Part shown: positions 8,904 through 19,989 of the stretch, piece by piece
How positions within the stretch are numbered: the stretch's first letter is position 1
Layout: each line of letters starts with the position of its first letter
Assembly: GCA_964030475.1 (NCBI GenBank)
Contig: CAXIPT010000001.1
Coordinates: forward strand, 6,582,166 to 6,646,165
Length of the DNA: 64,000 bases
Reading direction: 5' to 3'
Source of the DNA: Tethya wilhelma
Lineage: Eukaryota; Porifera; Demospongiae; Tethyida; Tethyidae
Made by a program: the position numbers and the translations under genes
Notes under the pieces: generated by a model
Databases searched by the model: none
Told to the model about the DNA's origin: nothing
What the model saw: the letters and a program-made list of their open reading frames with translations, nothing else

Positions 8904-11024
8904 TCATGTTTTAAAACTGCAGATTCTTCCATTTCCCTTGTCACTAACATAAATCACTCGACTATTGCTGTCCACTGCTATTCCACATGGGACTTTGAAC
9001 TGTCCTGGTTTGCTTCCCTTGGTGCCAAATGATGTCAGAAATTCACCTTCAGATGAGAACACTGAAACACGATGGTTGTCCCTCTCAGTGACATACACAG
9101 TATTGTCAGAGTCAATGGAAACACTAGAGGGGAAGTTCAATTCACCACCACCATTACCATACTGACCAAATATACTCAGTAATGTTCCATCAGCTGTGAA
9201 GACTTGGATACGATAGTTCTCAGTATCAGCTACATACACATTCCCGGTGCTGTCAAATGCTACATCCCAAGGTACCAGGAAATGTCCAATGGCACTGCCC
9301 TTGTTACCAAGTGTACTGGAGTATGAGAAATCAGGGTTCAGGATTTGTATACGATGATTCCAGCAATCAGTCACATACACCTTCTTGTTGTGAGGATGAA
9401 TGGCAATACCAACAGGACCAGAGAACTGCAACTGATCACTTCCTTTACTACCAACTGTTTCCATGAACCCTCCATCACCAGTAAACTTCTGGATGCAATT
9501 CTTACCATAATCCACCACTAGTATGTTGTCATCATCATCCACTGCTACACCACAAGGGTGATCAAACTGTCCCCGTCTTGATCCCTGTGAGCCAAATGTT
9601 CTCAGTTTCTTTCCACTTGGACTGAAGATAGAGACACAGTGACCTTTACCCTCAGCTACTATTATTTCTCCTCTATGGTTGACTGCTACTCCTGTTGGAC
9701 GCTTTAACCCCTCAATTATCTGCATTGGAGTACCCAGTTTCCCAACTGGTATCCTCATCATCACAGGGAATGGACTTTTATTGATATGTTCACCCTCCAC
9801 TTTGATGTGTAGATGGTGTCTTCCTCGAGTGGTGGGTGTGTAGCTGATCTCATATCGACCATTTTCAACTTGTTTTGTATAACATTTTGTCCTCTCCGCA
9901 GTGATTTCTGACACAAGCTCACAGTTCACTGACTCAACTGGAACCACGCATGCTTCACCATATTCATTAACAACTTGAAGGATTGTTGTAGTTTTCATTT
10001 CAACCACAGCTGTCTTCATTCCTTTAGTGCTGACATAGCATTTCTCTGGTGCTACTTGTTGAAGGTACACCTTGCCAAACTGTTGAATGGGTAGAGAATT
10101 AGATGCAAATTTAATGTTAGGCAGCTTAGTGGTCTTGAGTGTGTCTGGTTTGAAGTTGGCTGTCAGTTTCTTGATCTGTGTAACCACATGCTTGTTCATA
10201 TTCATTACCTCTCCTGGACTCCCTGTTCTCAGACTCTCTCTCACAAACTCCACACAGCTCTTCAGTTGGATCTGAATCATTTCAATTCCATCTCTCTGAG
10301 CTGCAAGATTTTTCAGCTTTTGTTCATTCATTGCATTTAACTGACCAATGAGTTCTGTTTTTCTTACTTCAAGTTCTTCATGTAGACGTTGAAAGGTTTT
10401 GTGGATGTTGGCTTCAGTAGCTGTTCGTTGATCAGTGATCTGTTCACAATGTGTGTCTAGCTGTTCCAGTGCTTTATTCACAGTATCTAGTTGTCTCTCA
10501 ACTGGCTCTAGAGAAGCTGTGATCTCATTCTTGTGTTTCTTAAACAATTCACTCACCAGGTCATACTGGTGACCATTGTGCAGTTTAACAGTGCAGTGGA
10601 AGCAAATCAATTCCTCACAAGTCTCACAGTAGAGTTCTAGTTCTCTCTCTTTGTGGAAAGGACAGTGAAAGATTGATCTTGCTTGAGTTAAAGGGTTTCC
10701 ACTTTCATGGTCAGCACTTGTTGTTTGAGGTTCTTTCTTCTTCTTCAAGGCTTCTTGAATCTCAAACAGGTGGTGGATGTGGAATGCTGATTGGAGGCCT
10801 GACACACTGGCTGCTGGAAGGAGGGTGAATTGACGACAGGTAGGACAGCGTACAGAGAGTTGGCTCTGTTGGTCTTGGAGCACAAGTTGAAGCAGACATT
10901 TCTCACAGAAGACATGAAAACACTGGAGTAGTTTGGGATCCTTGTAGGACTCAAGACAGACAGCACATGTCAACTGCTCCTCAAATTTCTTGAGGGCTTC
11001 ATTAGTATTCTGGGATGTGGTCAT
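8904..11024 (-). CDS. TRIM protein, RING / B-box / coiled coil / filamin / NHL (copy 3)
   Basis: Third intronless TRIM-NHL gene. The conserved start MTTSQNTNEA is at 11024; an upstream in-frame ATG at 11057 is not shared. RING (CAVCLESYKDP to CPTC), B-box2 (CETCEELICFHC), coiled coil, filamin domain (ending SPFPVMMRIP) and a six-blade NHL propeller ending GNGRICSFKT are intact. It is closest to copy 1 in the B-box and coiled coil and closest to copy 2 at the C-terminus (FGTKGSKPGQF), suggesting gene conversion or mosaic ancestry. A short deletion in the RING to B-box linker removes the VTDD stretch present in copy 1. The role is inferred as a cytoplasmic ubiquitin ligase or RNA/protein-binding regulator of the TRIM2/3/71 class. 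Confidence 0.92.
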   Translation of the reverse strand: MTTSQNTNEALKKFEEQLTCAVCLESYKDPKLLQCFHVFCEKCLLQLVLQDQQSQLSVRCPTCRQFTLLPAASVSGLQSAFHIHHLFEIQEALKKKKEPQTTSADHESGNPLTQARSIFHCPFHKERELELYCETCEELICFHCTVKLHNGHQYDLVSELFKKHKNEITASLEPVERQLDTVNKALEQLDTHCEQITDQRTATEANIHKTFQRLHEELEVRKTELIGQLNAMNEQKLKNLAAQRDGIEMIQIQLKSCVEFVRESLRTGSPGEVMNMNKHVVTQIKKLTANFKPDTLKTTKLPNIKFASNSLPIQQFGKVYLQQVAPEKCYVSTKGMKTAVVEMKTTTILQVVNEYGEACVVPVESVNCELVSEITAERTKCYTKQVENGRYEISYTPTTRGRHHLHIKVEGEHINKSPFPVMMRIPVGKLGTPMQIIEGLKRPTGVAVNHRGEIIVAEGKGHCVSIFSPSGKKLRTFGSQGSRRGQFDHPCGVAVDDDDNILVVDYGKNCIQKFTGDGGFMETVGSKGSDQLQFSGPVGIAIHPHNKKVYVTDCWNHRIQILNPDFSYSSTLGNKGSAIGHFLVPWDVAFDSTGNVYVADTENYRIQVFTADGTLLSIFGQYGNGGGELNFPSSVSIDSDNTVYVTERDNHRVSVFSSEGEFLTSFGTKGSKPGQFKVPCGIAVDSNSRVIYVSDKGNGRICSFKT

Positions 11025-11438
11025 TTCATGGACTTCTACATTAGGTAGATAATCCATAATATAATTGCATGATGCTGAATAAGGGTTTAATTAATGTAAA
11101 CATAAAGGCACTCAACTATTTACAAAACAAAGGGGGCGGGGCTGGCAACAAACAACCTGTATTTTTACATTAACTTGTTATAATTATGTATGATTTTCCT
11201 ATTATTCTTTCTACACACGTGTGTATATACCTGTCAACTCAATCCTCATGCACACAGAGCTTCTTTTACTGTACTTGAGTTGTGCTTTTGAACTACATAC
11301 ATGGATCGCGCATGAGAGAACTTGTCACGTGATTTTAGCCAGTTATGAATCTACTCAGAGGAGGTAAGACACGAGTCATTTATGCTCACACAGTAAAAAT
11401 TATTAATTAATTTGCACAAAATAATATACTGAGTATCT
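11025..11438. other. intergenic
   Basis: Spacer between the TRIM cluster and the 3' end of the tepsin gene. It includes a GC-rich patch (gggggcgggg, about 11131) upstream of TRIM copy 3 that could belong to its promoter. No gene was seen. Confidence 0.5.
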
Positions 11439-14394
11439 TTACTTCTTAGCTTGACTAGCTTTCATTTCATCTTGAACAAAGTCAAATGCATTGCTCTTGC
11501 TGGACTTGCCTAGGAAACTAAAACTACTCTCAGTGGGTGGAGCTTCATCCTTAGAAGCAGCTGCTCTTTGAACTGGTCTGGCTTCACCTCCCAACATCAT
11601 TCCACCAGGCTACAGGGAAGAAGATGATTAAACGACTCATAAATAATCACTACCCTATTATTGCACCTGAAATTAAACCATAAGTCAAACAGACATGACA
11701 GGCCTCGATCAGTCCAACATGGCAAAGCATACTACTTGGCCGTACCTCAATTGTCAGGGCCACATTGCTCACTGCTCACATAAGAATATATTACCTCAAC
11801 CAAGTTAGAAATTAACATAACACAATGTCATACCTGGCCCATGTAGACCATCCCTGGCTGACTGTACATCATAGGGCGTGGCATCACTCCACCTGTGGAT
11901 CCCATCCCGTACGTGGTTGCCATGGGAGCATACCCCACACCCATTGGCATCTGCCCCCCACCCATCTGCATCGGTTGTGAGTACGGTGTGCTCAGATTAG
12001 GAGGAGCAACATTCACCTGTGCTGTTGAAGTTTGAACCGGCTGAAGAACACTGGCTAACATGTTGGCAGTTTGTGTCTGGTCTTGTCCCTGCGATTGTGT
12101 AGAGCTCAAGTCAATCCCTGTCAAGCCACCAAGGAGTCCTCCCTGTTCGGACGACTCTGTTTTTTGTTGTGAAGATGGTGCAGTTGTGAGCAGAGCTAAT
12201 GGCTTGTTGCCAATGGATGCTGTTCTCTTGGCAGTGAAAGAGCCACTTCTGTTCATGGAGTTGCTTCTCTTGAGAGGATCAAACTCTTCTTCTTCTTCAA
12301 ACACCAGGAGAGAGTCATCCCCTTCAGCAGGCACCAATGGCTCCTCTTGTACAAGGGTTGATGACGTCGTGGGAGCAGCTTCAGGTGGGGGATTTCCCTG
12401 AATTGTGAACATAATTATAATTATTATTTTGTCTCTCAATTTGTGAATTCATTTGCAAACAGACATACTGTATTGGTACAGACATACATCTATGCTACAA
12501 AGTCATACCAATCCAAGAATATCATCGAAGGATGTGATTCCTTTGCTCTCATTCTCACTCTCAGTGACAGCAGGTTGGATCAGGAGCCCACCACCACCAC
12601 CAGTGGTGCTCTGCTTCTGCTGCTGTTGTTGTTGTTTGGGTGGTTTCCTTACCGGCTGGACGGACTGGACTGGTCTCTGGGGGCGTGGCACCTTCTCCCC
12701 GCTGACAGCCATCCCAGAGAATAAACCTGCCAAGTCAGCACTCTAGAGGAGTGAGGGGAAGAGTAAGGATATTGGGACCACTTCTCAGGAAGTGCCATAT
12801 GTAGTAGGGGGATTGGGCAAATTCACATATTTGTAAATCAGCATGTTAAATCAGCAATTTAATTTTAAACATGCTGAATTACAAAAATGTGAATAAATTA
12901 TTATGTGTGTGCATGTATAAAACTACGGCAATTTTTTATTTGGCAGTTTGAATAATAATTTTCCATTTGCCAAATTTAGCAGCTACATGCAACAATAATT
13001 TTAGTAGTCTTCATGTAGGCTAATGCTTTCTGTTCAGTTATGTACATACAAAAAAAAATTGAACTTTTGCTTGTTCTGATACAAGGAATGAATGGTCTAT
13101 GGATGATGAGTTTACCTCTTGTGTGGCTGTGTTGCTCCCCTCACTGTGTTGCTGCTGCTGCTGCTGTGAAGTCACCTCCCCATTTCCCAGACTAAGAATA
13201 TCACTGGTAGCACCAGTTGACCTCTGAGTGGTTGGAGGAGAAGCTTGAACACTCTCTGCTGCCACCTTTAGCTGGATTAGGATCTGTGATTGTGCAACAA
13301 CACATCCAGTTAGCAATCCGTACCACTAACTTGGGAGGTAATCTACATGTACATGATTATGGGTCAACTTGTATTTACAAACACTAAAACCACATACTGA
13401 AACTACATAAGTACATTGAACTTCAAGCAGAAAACCCACATACAAAACGATCCAAAACAAGCACCTCTATAGAGCAAAACTGACACTCAAACAAAACAAT
13501 AAAGGTAATGGCATGAGACTCTATCAGTGGTCTTTGCTAGAGACAAAGGTACTCTTAGTACCAGCTCTCAAAGAATGTGCCACCCATCATCCACCCATTG
13601 GTTGTGCTACGTACCTTGTTGGCCTTGGCTCTGATGCTGTTGTGAGCGGAGGAGGAGAGTTCACTCATCTCCTCCAGAGCAAGGTCAAGATGAGAGAGGA
13701 TGTCAGGAACATCAGAACGGAGGAGAGCTTCAATCACAAATAGAGTTCTCTACAACCATCATAGTAGTAGCAAGGAGAGAGAAACATTAATACTGAAATA
13801 GCTGTGTTGTGTGAATCAGGGAAAGTAAAGTTACAGTGGTTGTTGTGAAGTAACATACCAGCACAACTTGGGTCTCCTCACTGTGCAGCTTTTCTCTCAG
13901 ATATTCCACCACAACCAAACAATCGAGAACTTTACATCTGGAAACAAACAACACAAACAACAGTGTCACCATCATACACTTAAAACTATACCCTACCAGG
14001 CTTCAACACCCACACACATACAGTCTCATGGAAGAACACCAACCACATTGTCATGCAGTGGTTACAGAAAGACTGTCAACTTCACAATTCTCTTACCGAG
14101 CTATGAAATGGTTCAAACTGTCTCTAGGAGGTGCAGCTCTGACACCACCTGGAGCTGTGATGTCTTCCACCAGCTTCCTCTCTTGCTTGGTTCTCTCCTG
14201 CTCAAGGTCTGACAAGTCTCTCCCTCCTCCTCCTTCTTCTTCCTCCAACAGCTGCTGTTGTTGTTGCTGCTGCTGCTCATAGATCTGAGATGGTGTCATG
14301 TGTACTGTAGGTGGTGTGTTACTGCTACTGGTGGTGGGTCTGTAGCCAGTGTTTCCATCATCCCATCCTCCACCAGCACGGCCCGTTGAATGAG

Positions 14395-14467
<73 letters not shown>

Positions 14468-14518
14468 NNNNNNNNNNNNNCACTACACGACGCTCTTCCG
14501 ATCTAAGATAGGTGGTTG

Positions 14519-14553
<35 letters not shown>

Positions 14554-16437
14554 TGTGTGTGTGTGTGCGTGTGGAGAGAGAGTGAGAGAGAGAGATACAT
14601 GTACATGTACATACCACGATTCTTGTGCATTAGCTAAGAAGTAAGTTTTGTGAAAGCTAAACTCTTGAGGATCCAACACATACCATTAGCAATCCCAAAT
14701 TTCTCACAAGTAAAATTTTCCTAAATGCTACCCGGGACTTATGAGCACAACACTCATAAGCTCCTGATGCTACAGATTAACAAAATTTATACAAACTATA
14801 CCCTTAGCTCTACACAGACATACGTGCTCCAGATGGCATGTTTCCCTCTGTGTACTTGGCCGGGGAGTAGCCATGTTGTATGTGAGGAGTGTAAGCGGAG
14901 TTGGAGTTGGCATTGTGAGGCACAGGGTCCATGGTGGCATAGCCGGGGTCATAGGTTACAGGCCTGGGCTGTTTGGTTGATGTACCGAATAAAGACTTCA
15001 GTCTATCAGCTGTTGTAGTGTGTGCACGAGTGCACAAAGTGGTATTAATGATTGATGTACATGAAGGAGAAAACAAATGCTCCCGGTACAAGTATGATAG
15101 TAAATCATAGAAAAAATTATGGTACAGTCATTTGCCATATAAAACTAAACCCTGTACCATCGTAGTTAGCACGTGAAGTGCTTTCCTTATCACTATACGT
15201 ACTTGTGGTTGGTGCTTTAGCTGGAGGGGTGTTACCAAATCCAGTGATTCTGGACCCGGATCCTCCTTCTGAACTTTGACCTGCCAAGGAGGTACAATAA
15301 CAATTCAAATAAATTATACAGCCAAGACAAGCCCCACTCTCTGTGTGTGTGCGTGTGTGCCACTGGCAGTTCAGACATACTAGAATAATCTTCCCCGAGA
15401 ATAGGAGGGGCAGGGTCGTTTCTTCTCAATTCAGGGGTCTCAGCATAGAGCATGTCAAGAACTTTCTGTAAGTATACAGTAAAAAAATGTAACATGTTTT
15501 ATGCACACAACAAGAACCGAAGGACATATAAGAAAGCACGTATGTATGTATGTATGGGAAGTGCCATTTGACTCACGTTGGCCATGTCCCTGATTCTGCC
15601 ACACTCTGACACCAGCTGGTGGTCCTTTGGCTGGTGAGGCCGCAACTCTAACAATGTACATTGATAAAGAGATAGCTAGGAGGACATGTACAGATTGGTA
15701 TCATGATAGTTGTAGTCACAGTAATAATATCACACACTCTGTATTAATCACATAGGCTATATAAGGGCTCCAACTTTAAAAGGAAGTCCAATGAATTTAT
15801 ATGACACACACACACACATACACACACAGAGAGAGACTACTATAAGAATGTTGAAATAAAACTGAAAATCCCAAACATCCACTCATACATATATACACAG
15901 AGAGACAAACACATACACGACATACTTGATGCTTCATTAAATGGTTCTGGTTGTCTTCTCAGGTTCTGTTTGAACTCTATGTGCCCTTCTTCCAAGAGGG
16001 TTTGAAACAGTTTCAACACTTTGGTCTTGATGTAGACATTGTTGGACGTGATCAACTGGTTCACTAGATACTTCTGAAGAAAGAGGCGAGTCTGGGGAGA
16101 TTCGTACGACATTTCTAGTTTCACCGAGTCAAGGATATATTGACAGAGATAAAGAGAAGTGTTTCATTTTCTTTTAAAAATTATATTATGTATGCTACAA
16201 AGGTAGGATACTGATAATGTCCTTCACAAGAAATCCCTCTGTGGGCTCTTTGGAAGCCTTTGTAGCTGCCATCAGTACAGGCATCTATAGAACATGAAGG
16301 AAGGGAGAAAGGAAACATACTTCACTCTACATGACACTATAACTACAGAAACTGTAAGATGTTTATTTATCACACACCACGCTTCAACTCACGTATTGAA
16401 TATTGGCAACTTTTTGTGCTAAAGTAGGTGCCGACAT
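11439..16437 (-). CDS. TEPSIN: tepsin, AP-4 adaptor accessory protein
   Basis: Fourteen exons in consistent phase give a 790-aa protein: 16393-16437, 16212-16284, 15926-16114, 15577-15647, 15381-15465, 15199-15280, 14824-15002, 14097-14394, 13859-13937, 13615-13749, 13116-13283, 12509-12742, 11834-12397, 11439-11609. The N-terminus (MSAPTLAQKVANIQY, then the helix IIKMSYESPQTRLFLQKYL) matches the tepsin ENTH domain. A second helical block (exons 8-10, RCKVLDCLVVVEYL) fits the VHS-like domain. Two known AP-4 ear-binding motifs are present: GLFSGMAV in exon 12 fits the beta4-ear motif [GS]LFxG[ML]x[LV], and SSFSFLG in the last exon resembles the epsilon-ear motif S[AV]F[SA]FLN. Tepsin works on trans-Golgi AP-4 vesicles. 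The protein is longer than human tepsin (about 525 aa) because of Gln- and Met/Pro-rich linkers. Intron 7 holds the TG microsatellite, N gap and adapter. A divergent gene starts 198 bp upstream. A GGA-type adaptor was considered and judged less likely. Confidence 0.85.
14399..14575. repeat. TG microsatellite interrupted by gap and adapter
   Basis: TG repeats on both sides of a 13-N gap (14468-14480) in tepsin intron 7, directly beside the exon 8 acceptor (minus strand ...cacacag, exon ending at 14394). The exact length is unknown because of the gap. Confidence 0.95.
14468..14504 (+). other. N gap followed by sequencing-adapter contamination
   Basis: Thirteen N are followed by sequence of which 14483-14504 (22 nt, ending GCTCTTCCGATCT) is identical to the 3' end of the standard Illumina adapter. 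It is not genomic. It shows that the neighbouring contig edge came from an untrimmed read, so local joins are suspect. Confidence 0.97.
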
Positions 16438-16635
16438 GACTGAGGTGTTCTTCTTGGATTTCAATACAAGTTTCTACCTTGGCTTGTACCACTTCAAAGC
16501 AAGGATCCTGGAAGTGGGCACTTAAAATTGGAATGACGTAATGTGTGAACTAATCAAAATATTATCGACGACCACTTACCTTTCTGATAAATTCTGTTCT
16601 TTTTCTGGAGCTGCAAGACAGAATGAAGATAAACA
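16438..16635. promoter_or_regulatory. divergent promoter region of tepsin and sterol-oxidase copy A
   Basis: Only 198 bp separate the tepsin ATG (16437, minus) and the sterol-oxidase ATG (16636, plus). On the minus strand the sequence AGAAAG|GTAAGTGG near 16566-16586 is a consensus splice donor, consistent with a noncoding first exon of tepsin. No TATA box was recognised. Confidence 0.5.
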
Positions 16636-17637
16636 ATGATAGAATTGGCAATAGACCCTGCAGAATGTCTTTGGTTCGTGTCTGTGACTGTAGCCATTAA
16701 TTTTTTGGTGTTTGTTGTTTGTGGAGCTCTTGAGCTAGTGGAGAGGTATGGTCTTTTTGAGGATGCAAAAATTCAGAAGGTGGTAAGTCTATCAAATCAT
16801 ACCCTCTATTTTATCTATGATAAATTCTTTTGTTTTTTTTGCTTAACTATTAAGACTTGTATGTACTGATCTAGAGATCTCATCTGCTCTCACATGTGCA
16901 TACATTCACTGAAGCCTTTGAGGTGCACCCAGCCTTCTCTTAGAGTGGTACTCCTTCATCTGGCCAAGCTTCACTTCATTGTGCAACCTCTTGGGTTCCC
17001 TGTCTTCTATTTCATTCTAAAGTCAAGAGGAATACAATTTAGTCAGCCTGGACCATCATGGTATGGAACAATAGTTAATATTCAGCAATTACAATAGATA
17101 CCAGAAAAGTATTGTAAAATGCAATCTCACAATGTTATTCCCCTCCCATACAGGTACCAGCCTCTGCTTCACTTCCCTGTGTTCTTGCTGGTAGATGATA
17201 CCTGTTTCTACTGGGTGCACAGGGCACTGCACACACCATGGCTCTACAAGAACATACATAAAATGCACCACGAGTACACTCGACCCAATGCCTGGGCAGT
17301 TGAATACACTCACATTCTTGAATACTCTTTTGGCAATACCATTGGTATATTCTTAGGTCCATTTCTGTTGAAATCTCACATCTATACCTTCTGGATATGG
17401 GTAGTAATACGACTCCTGGAAGGAATTGACGGACATTGTGGCTATGATTTCTGGTTTAGCCCCTTTCGTTATTTCCCCTTTCAACCAGGAGCTAACATCC
17501 ATGACTACCACCACTCACACAATGTGGGCAACTATGGCTCATTCTTTGTCCTCTGGGACACCGTCTGTGGGACCAACCTGTCTTACGCTGACTACAAGAA
17601 GAGAACAGCTGCAATTGCAAGGGAAAAGATTAAGTAG
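16636..17637 (+). CDS. methylsterol monooxygenase-like fatty acid hydroxylase (copy A)
   Basis: Three exons (16636-16782, 16915-17060, 17154-17637) encode 258 aa. The protein belongs to the membrane di-iron sterol desaturase / fatty acid hydroxylase superfamily and looks most like MSMO1 (C-4 methylsterol oxidase). The histidine boxes are intact: HRALH, HKMHH, and HDYHHSHN with GNYGS after it. An N-terminal hydrophobic segment (about residues 14-31) fits ER anchoring. The conserved RLLEGIDGHCGYDFW block matches the RLLETIDVHSGYD block of MSMO1. It likely oxidises a sterol or related lipid using O2 and an electron donor; the substrate is not proven. A near-identical gene follows 260 bp downstream. 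FAXDC2-like assignment is an alternative. Confidence 0.88.
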
Positions 17638-17817
17638 CTATTTTTACTTAATTTACTTTATTTATGTTATTACGTTATTACTATTTACTTTATTATGATT
17701 GTATGGTTTAATACTTGTGTGATTTTCTCTTCATTTCTGTGCACAGATTTGTAAACTTTGAGCATGCTCAGTGCTCTGAGTTTTGATTACATTCCTAGTG
17801 TATATGCACCAATCATT

Positions 17818-17896
17818 TTGACGACCACTTACCTTTCTGTTCTGAAGCTCTCAAGACAGAGATAGAAAATTCGAGAGAAAATCACGGCTTGGCAAT
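17818..17896. repeat. duplicated promoter segment upstream of copy B
   Basis: The 19-nt stretch gacgaccacttacctttct occurs here and at about 16567 upstream of copy A, followed by diverged but related sequence up to each ATG. The duplication therefore carried the divergent promoter, including the minus-strand splice donor that belongs to tepsin's presumed leader exon. Confidence 0.75.
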
Positions 17897-18870
17897 ATGA
17901 TAGAATTGGCAAAAGACGCTACAGAATGTCTTTGGTTCGTGTCTGTGACTGTAGCTGTTAGTTCTTTGGTGTTTGTTGTTTGTGGAGCTCTTGAGCTAGT
18001 GGAGAGGTATGGTCTTTTTGAGGATGCAAAAATTCAGAAGGTGGTAAGTCTATCAAATCATAGGTAGCTTCTATTTTATCTATGACGATTGTTGTCTATA
18101 GTACTATATCAAGAATTGTCTGTAGACTGAAATATCTGCTCACACATATGCATGCATTGATAACTTCACTATCTAAAAGCCTTTGAGATGCATTCAACCT
18201 TCTCTAAGAGCGGTAGTTCTTCATTTGGCCAAGCTTCACTTCATTATGCAACCTCTTGGGTTGCCTGTCTTCTATTTCATTCTAAAGTCAAGAGGAATAC
18301 AATTCAGTCAGCCTGGACCATCATGGTATGGAATTCAGGGATTGGAAATTTAATACTGAAATTAAACCCATTCCCATCCCATACAGGTACCAGCCTCTGC
18401 TCCACCTCCCTGTGTTCTTGCTGGTGGAGGACACCTGTTTCTACTGGGTGCACAGAGCACTGCACACACCATGGCTCTACAAGAACATACATAAAGTTCA
18501 CCACGACTACACTCAACCCAATGCCTGGGCTGTTGAATACAGTCACATTCTTGAGTACTTTTTTGCCAACACAATCGGTGTATTCCTAGGTCCATTTCTG
18601 TTGAAATCTCACATCTATACCTTCTGGATATGGCTAGCAATACGACTCCTGGAAGGAATTGATGCTCACTGTGGCTATGATTTCTGGTTTAGCCCCTTTC
18701 GCTATTTCCCCTTTCGACCAGGAGCTAACATCCATGACTACCACCACTCACACAATGTGGGCAACTATGGCTCATTCTTTGTCCTCTGGGACACTGTCTG
18801 TGGGACCAACCTGTCTTATGCTGACTACAAGAAGAGAACAGCTGTAGTTGCAAGAGAAAAGACTGAGTAG
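17897..18870 (+). CDS. methylsterol monooxygenase-like fatty acid hydroxylase (copy B)
   Basis: Three exons (17897-18043, 18180-18325, 18387-18870) have lengths identical to copy A (147, 146, 484 nt) and encode 258 aa. The di-iron histidine boxes are kept (HRALH, HKVHH, HDYHHSHN). Changes from copy A are mostly conservative (VEDTCF for VDDTCF, RPGAN for QPGAN). It is a recent tandem duplicate with introns retained, so it arose by DNA duplication rather than retroposition. It is probably an ER sterol or lipid oxidase as for copy A. A CA microsatellite and the AP5Z1-derived duplicated block follow. Confidence 0.88.
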
Positions 18871-19007
18871 CTACTTTAGACACGGTACTTTAGAAACGGT
18901 ACTTGTGATTGTGCTCTTCAATATGTACGTGTACGTGTTTGCAGATTTTTTATTTTGTGTACAATTTTTTATATTAAATTGGTATTAAACTCAATTGTAA
19001 AAACATT

Positions 19008-19008
<1 letters not shown>

Positions 19009-19040
<32 letters not shown>
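19009..19040. repeat. CA microsatellite at edge of duplicated block A
   Basis: CA dinucleotide tract directly preceding block A. An equivalent tract (about 21962-22003) precedes block B. Confidence 0.9.
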
Positions 19041-19041
<1 letters not shown>

Positions 19042-19989
19042 TTCAACTTAATTACCAACAACACAAACCCTTCCATATAGCTAGTTAGTTTGCAATTGTA
19101 AGTGATTAGCAGTGGATTGCAGTAGATGGGCAATGTTCGTCCGTCTCTTCATCTCCTGGGCCTCGCTGCTGTGAGGAGGAGGACTCAACACTGCAGAGGC
19201 TATGCTCGGAATCTTGAGAACATTGACCAGTTCATTAGCACGTCCCAAGAGAGCCTTACGAGTGGAGGGATCTACAGTGCTGTCCTACATGGAGGAGAGA
19301 AACAAGAAATGATGATCGATTGAACCATCTGAGCTGAGTACAGAGAGCTTTCAAAGACCAAATCATAATTATCATTTCCAAGCATGCATTGGCAGCTGCA
19401 CTCTATCACAGTATTGCTTAAATTTCCCGGATAGTGTCATTGCAAATTTTTGTTGAATAAATTCAGATTGTGTACATGTACACATCTTTTTTGATTTAAA
19501 ATTTTTTGCAGATAATGTTCAATCTGCAAAAGTTTTGTACCATAAAAATTAGGTACTAACAATATTATCATGATAAATATCTTTGAGAAAATTTGCTGTG
19601 TCTTTTCGATGTTGGGAGTAACTTACAGAGCCCAGTTGTACGATCTTGTTGAGACAGAGCAGAGCCCGGGGGATGAGGTCCTGGCACCTGGAGGCTATCT
19701 TGGCCACTGTGCTCATGAAGACCAGCAGCAGACGAGTGGTGAAGTCACTCCTCTTGTGTAGGTTCAAGCTGACCTCATATGCAACTGATTCAAGAGCCTA
19801 CATAGACGTACGTACACACGGGTAAACATGCATTGGAGCGTGAATCATTCGTTGTTGTCTGTCTCACCTCAAAGTATTGAACTAGCAGTGTCGTGGTACA
19901 TCTGTTGTCATAGCCACCGTGACTGTACTCTCCTAAAATCCAAACCTAGAGTACACACATTGAAATAACATCTCAACAACGAACAACAT
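19041..19989. repeat. segmental duplication, block A (AP5Z1 3' end)
   Basis: Almost identical to 22017-22975, differing by scattered substitutions and a few short indels (for example an extra stretch in the intron near 22448). Both blocks start beside a CA tract. Block A ends at gaacaacat, after which the sequences are unrelated. Confidence 0.93.
19081..19945 (-). pseudogene. extra copy of the last three AP5Z1 exons
   Basis: Exons equivalent to AP5Z1 exons 15-17 lie at about 19868-19945, 19627-19797 and 19081-19284, with splice sites and the stop codon intact. The exon differences I checked against the full gene are synonymous (for example CAT/CAC His, TAC/TAT Tyr, CCC/CCT Pro). There is no exon 14 upstream; the next gene is unrelated. 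It is either a recent partial duplication or the second haplotype of the locus placed in the same scaffold. Confidence 0.8.

Noticed and set aside
12060..12746. Plus-strand ORFs over the tepsin exons 12-13
   Set aside because: Antisense of poly-Gln, Gly and Glu-rich coding sequence.
14311..14630. ORFs with long Cys-Val or His-Thr runs
   Set aside because: Translations of the TG/CA microsatellite, N gap and adapter.
11439..16437. GGA- or TOM1-type VHS-GAT adaptor
   Set aside because: The N-terminus matches the tepsin ENTH segment (IIKMSYESPQTRLFLQKYL) and both AP-4 ear motifs are present; no GAE/gamma-ear domain or clathrin box was seen.
16636..18870. Retroposed origin of the second sterol-oxidase gene
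   Set aside because: Both introns are kept at identical positions and the promoter is duplicated too, so it is a DNA-level tandem duplication.
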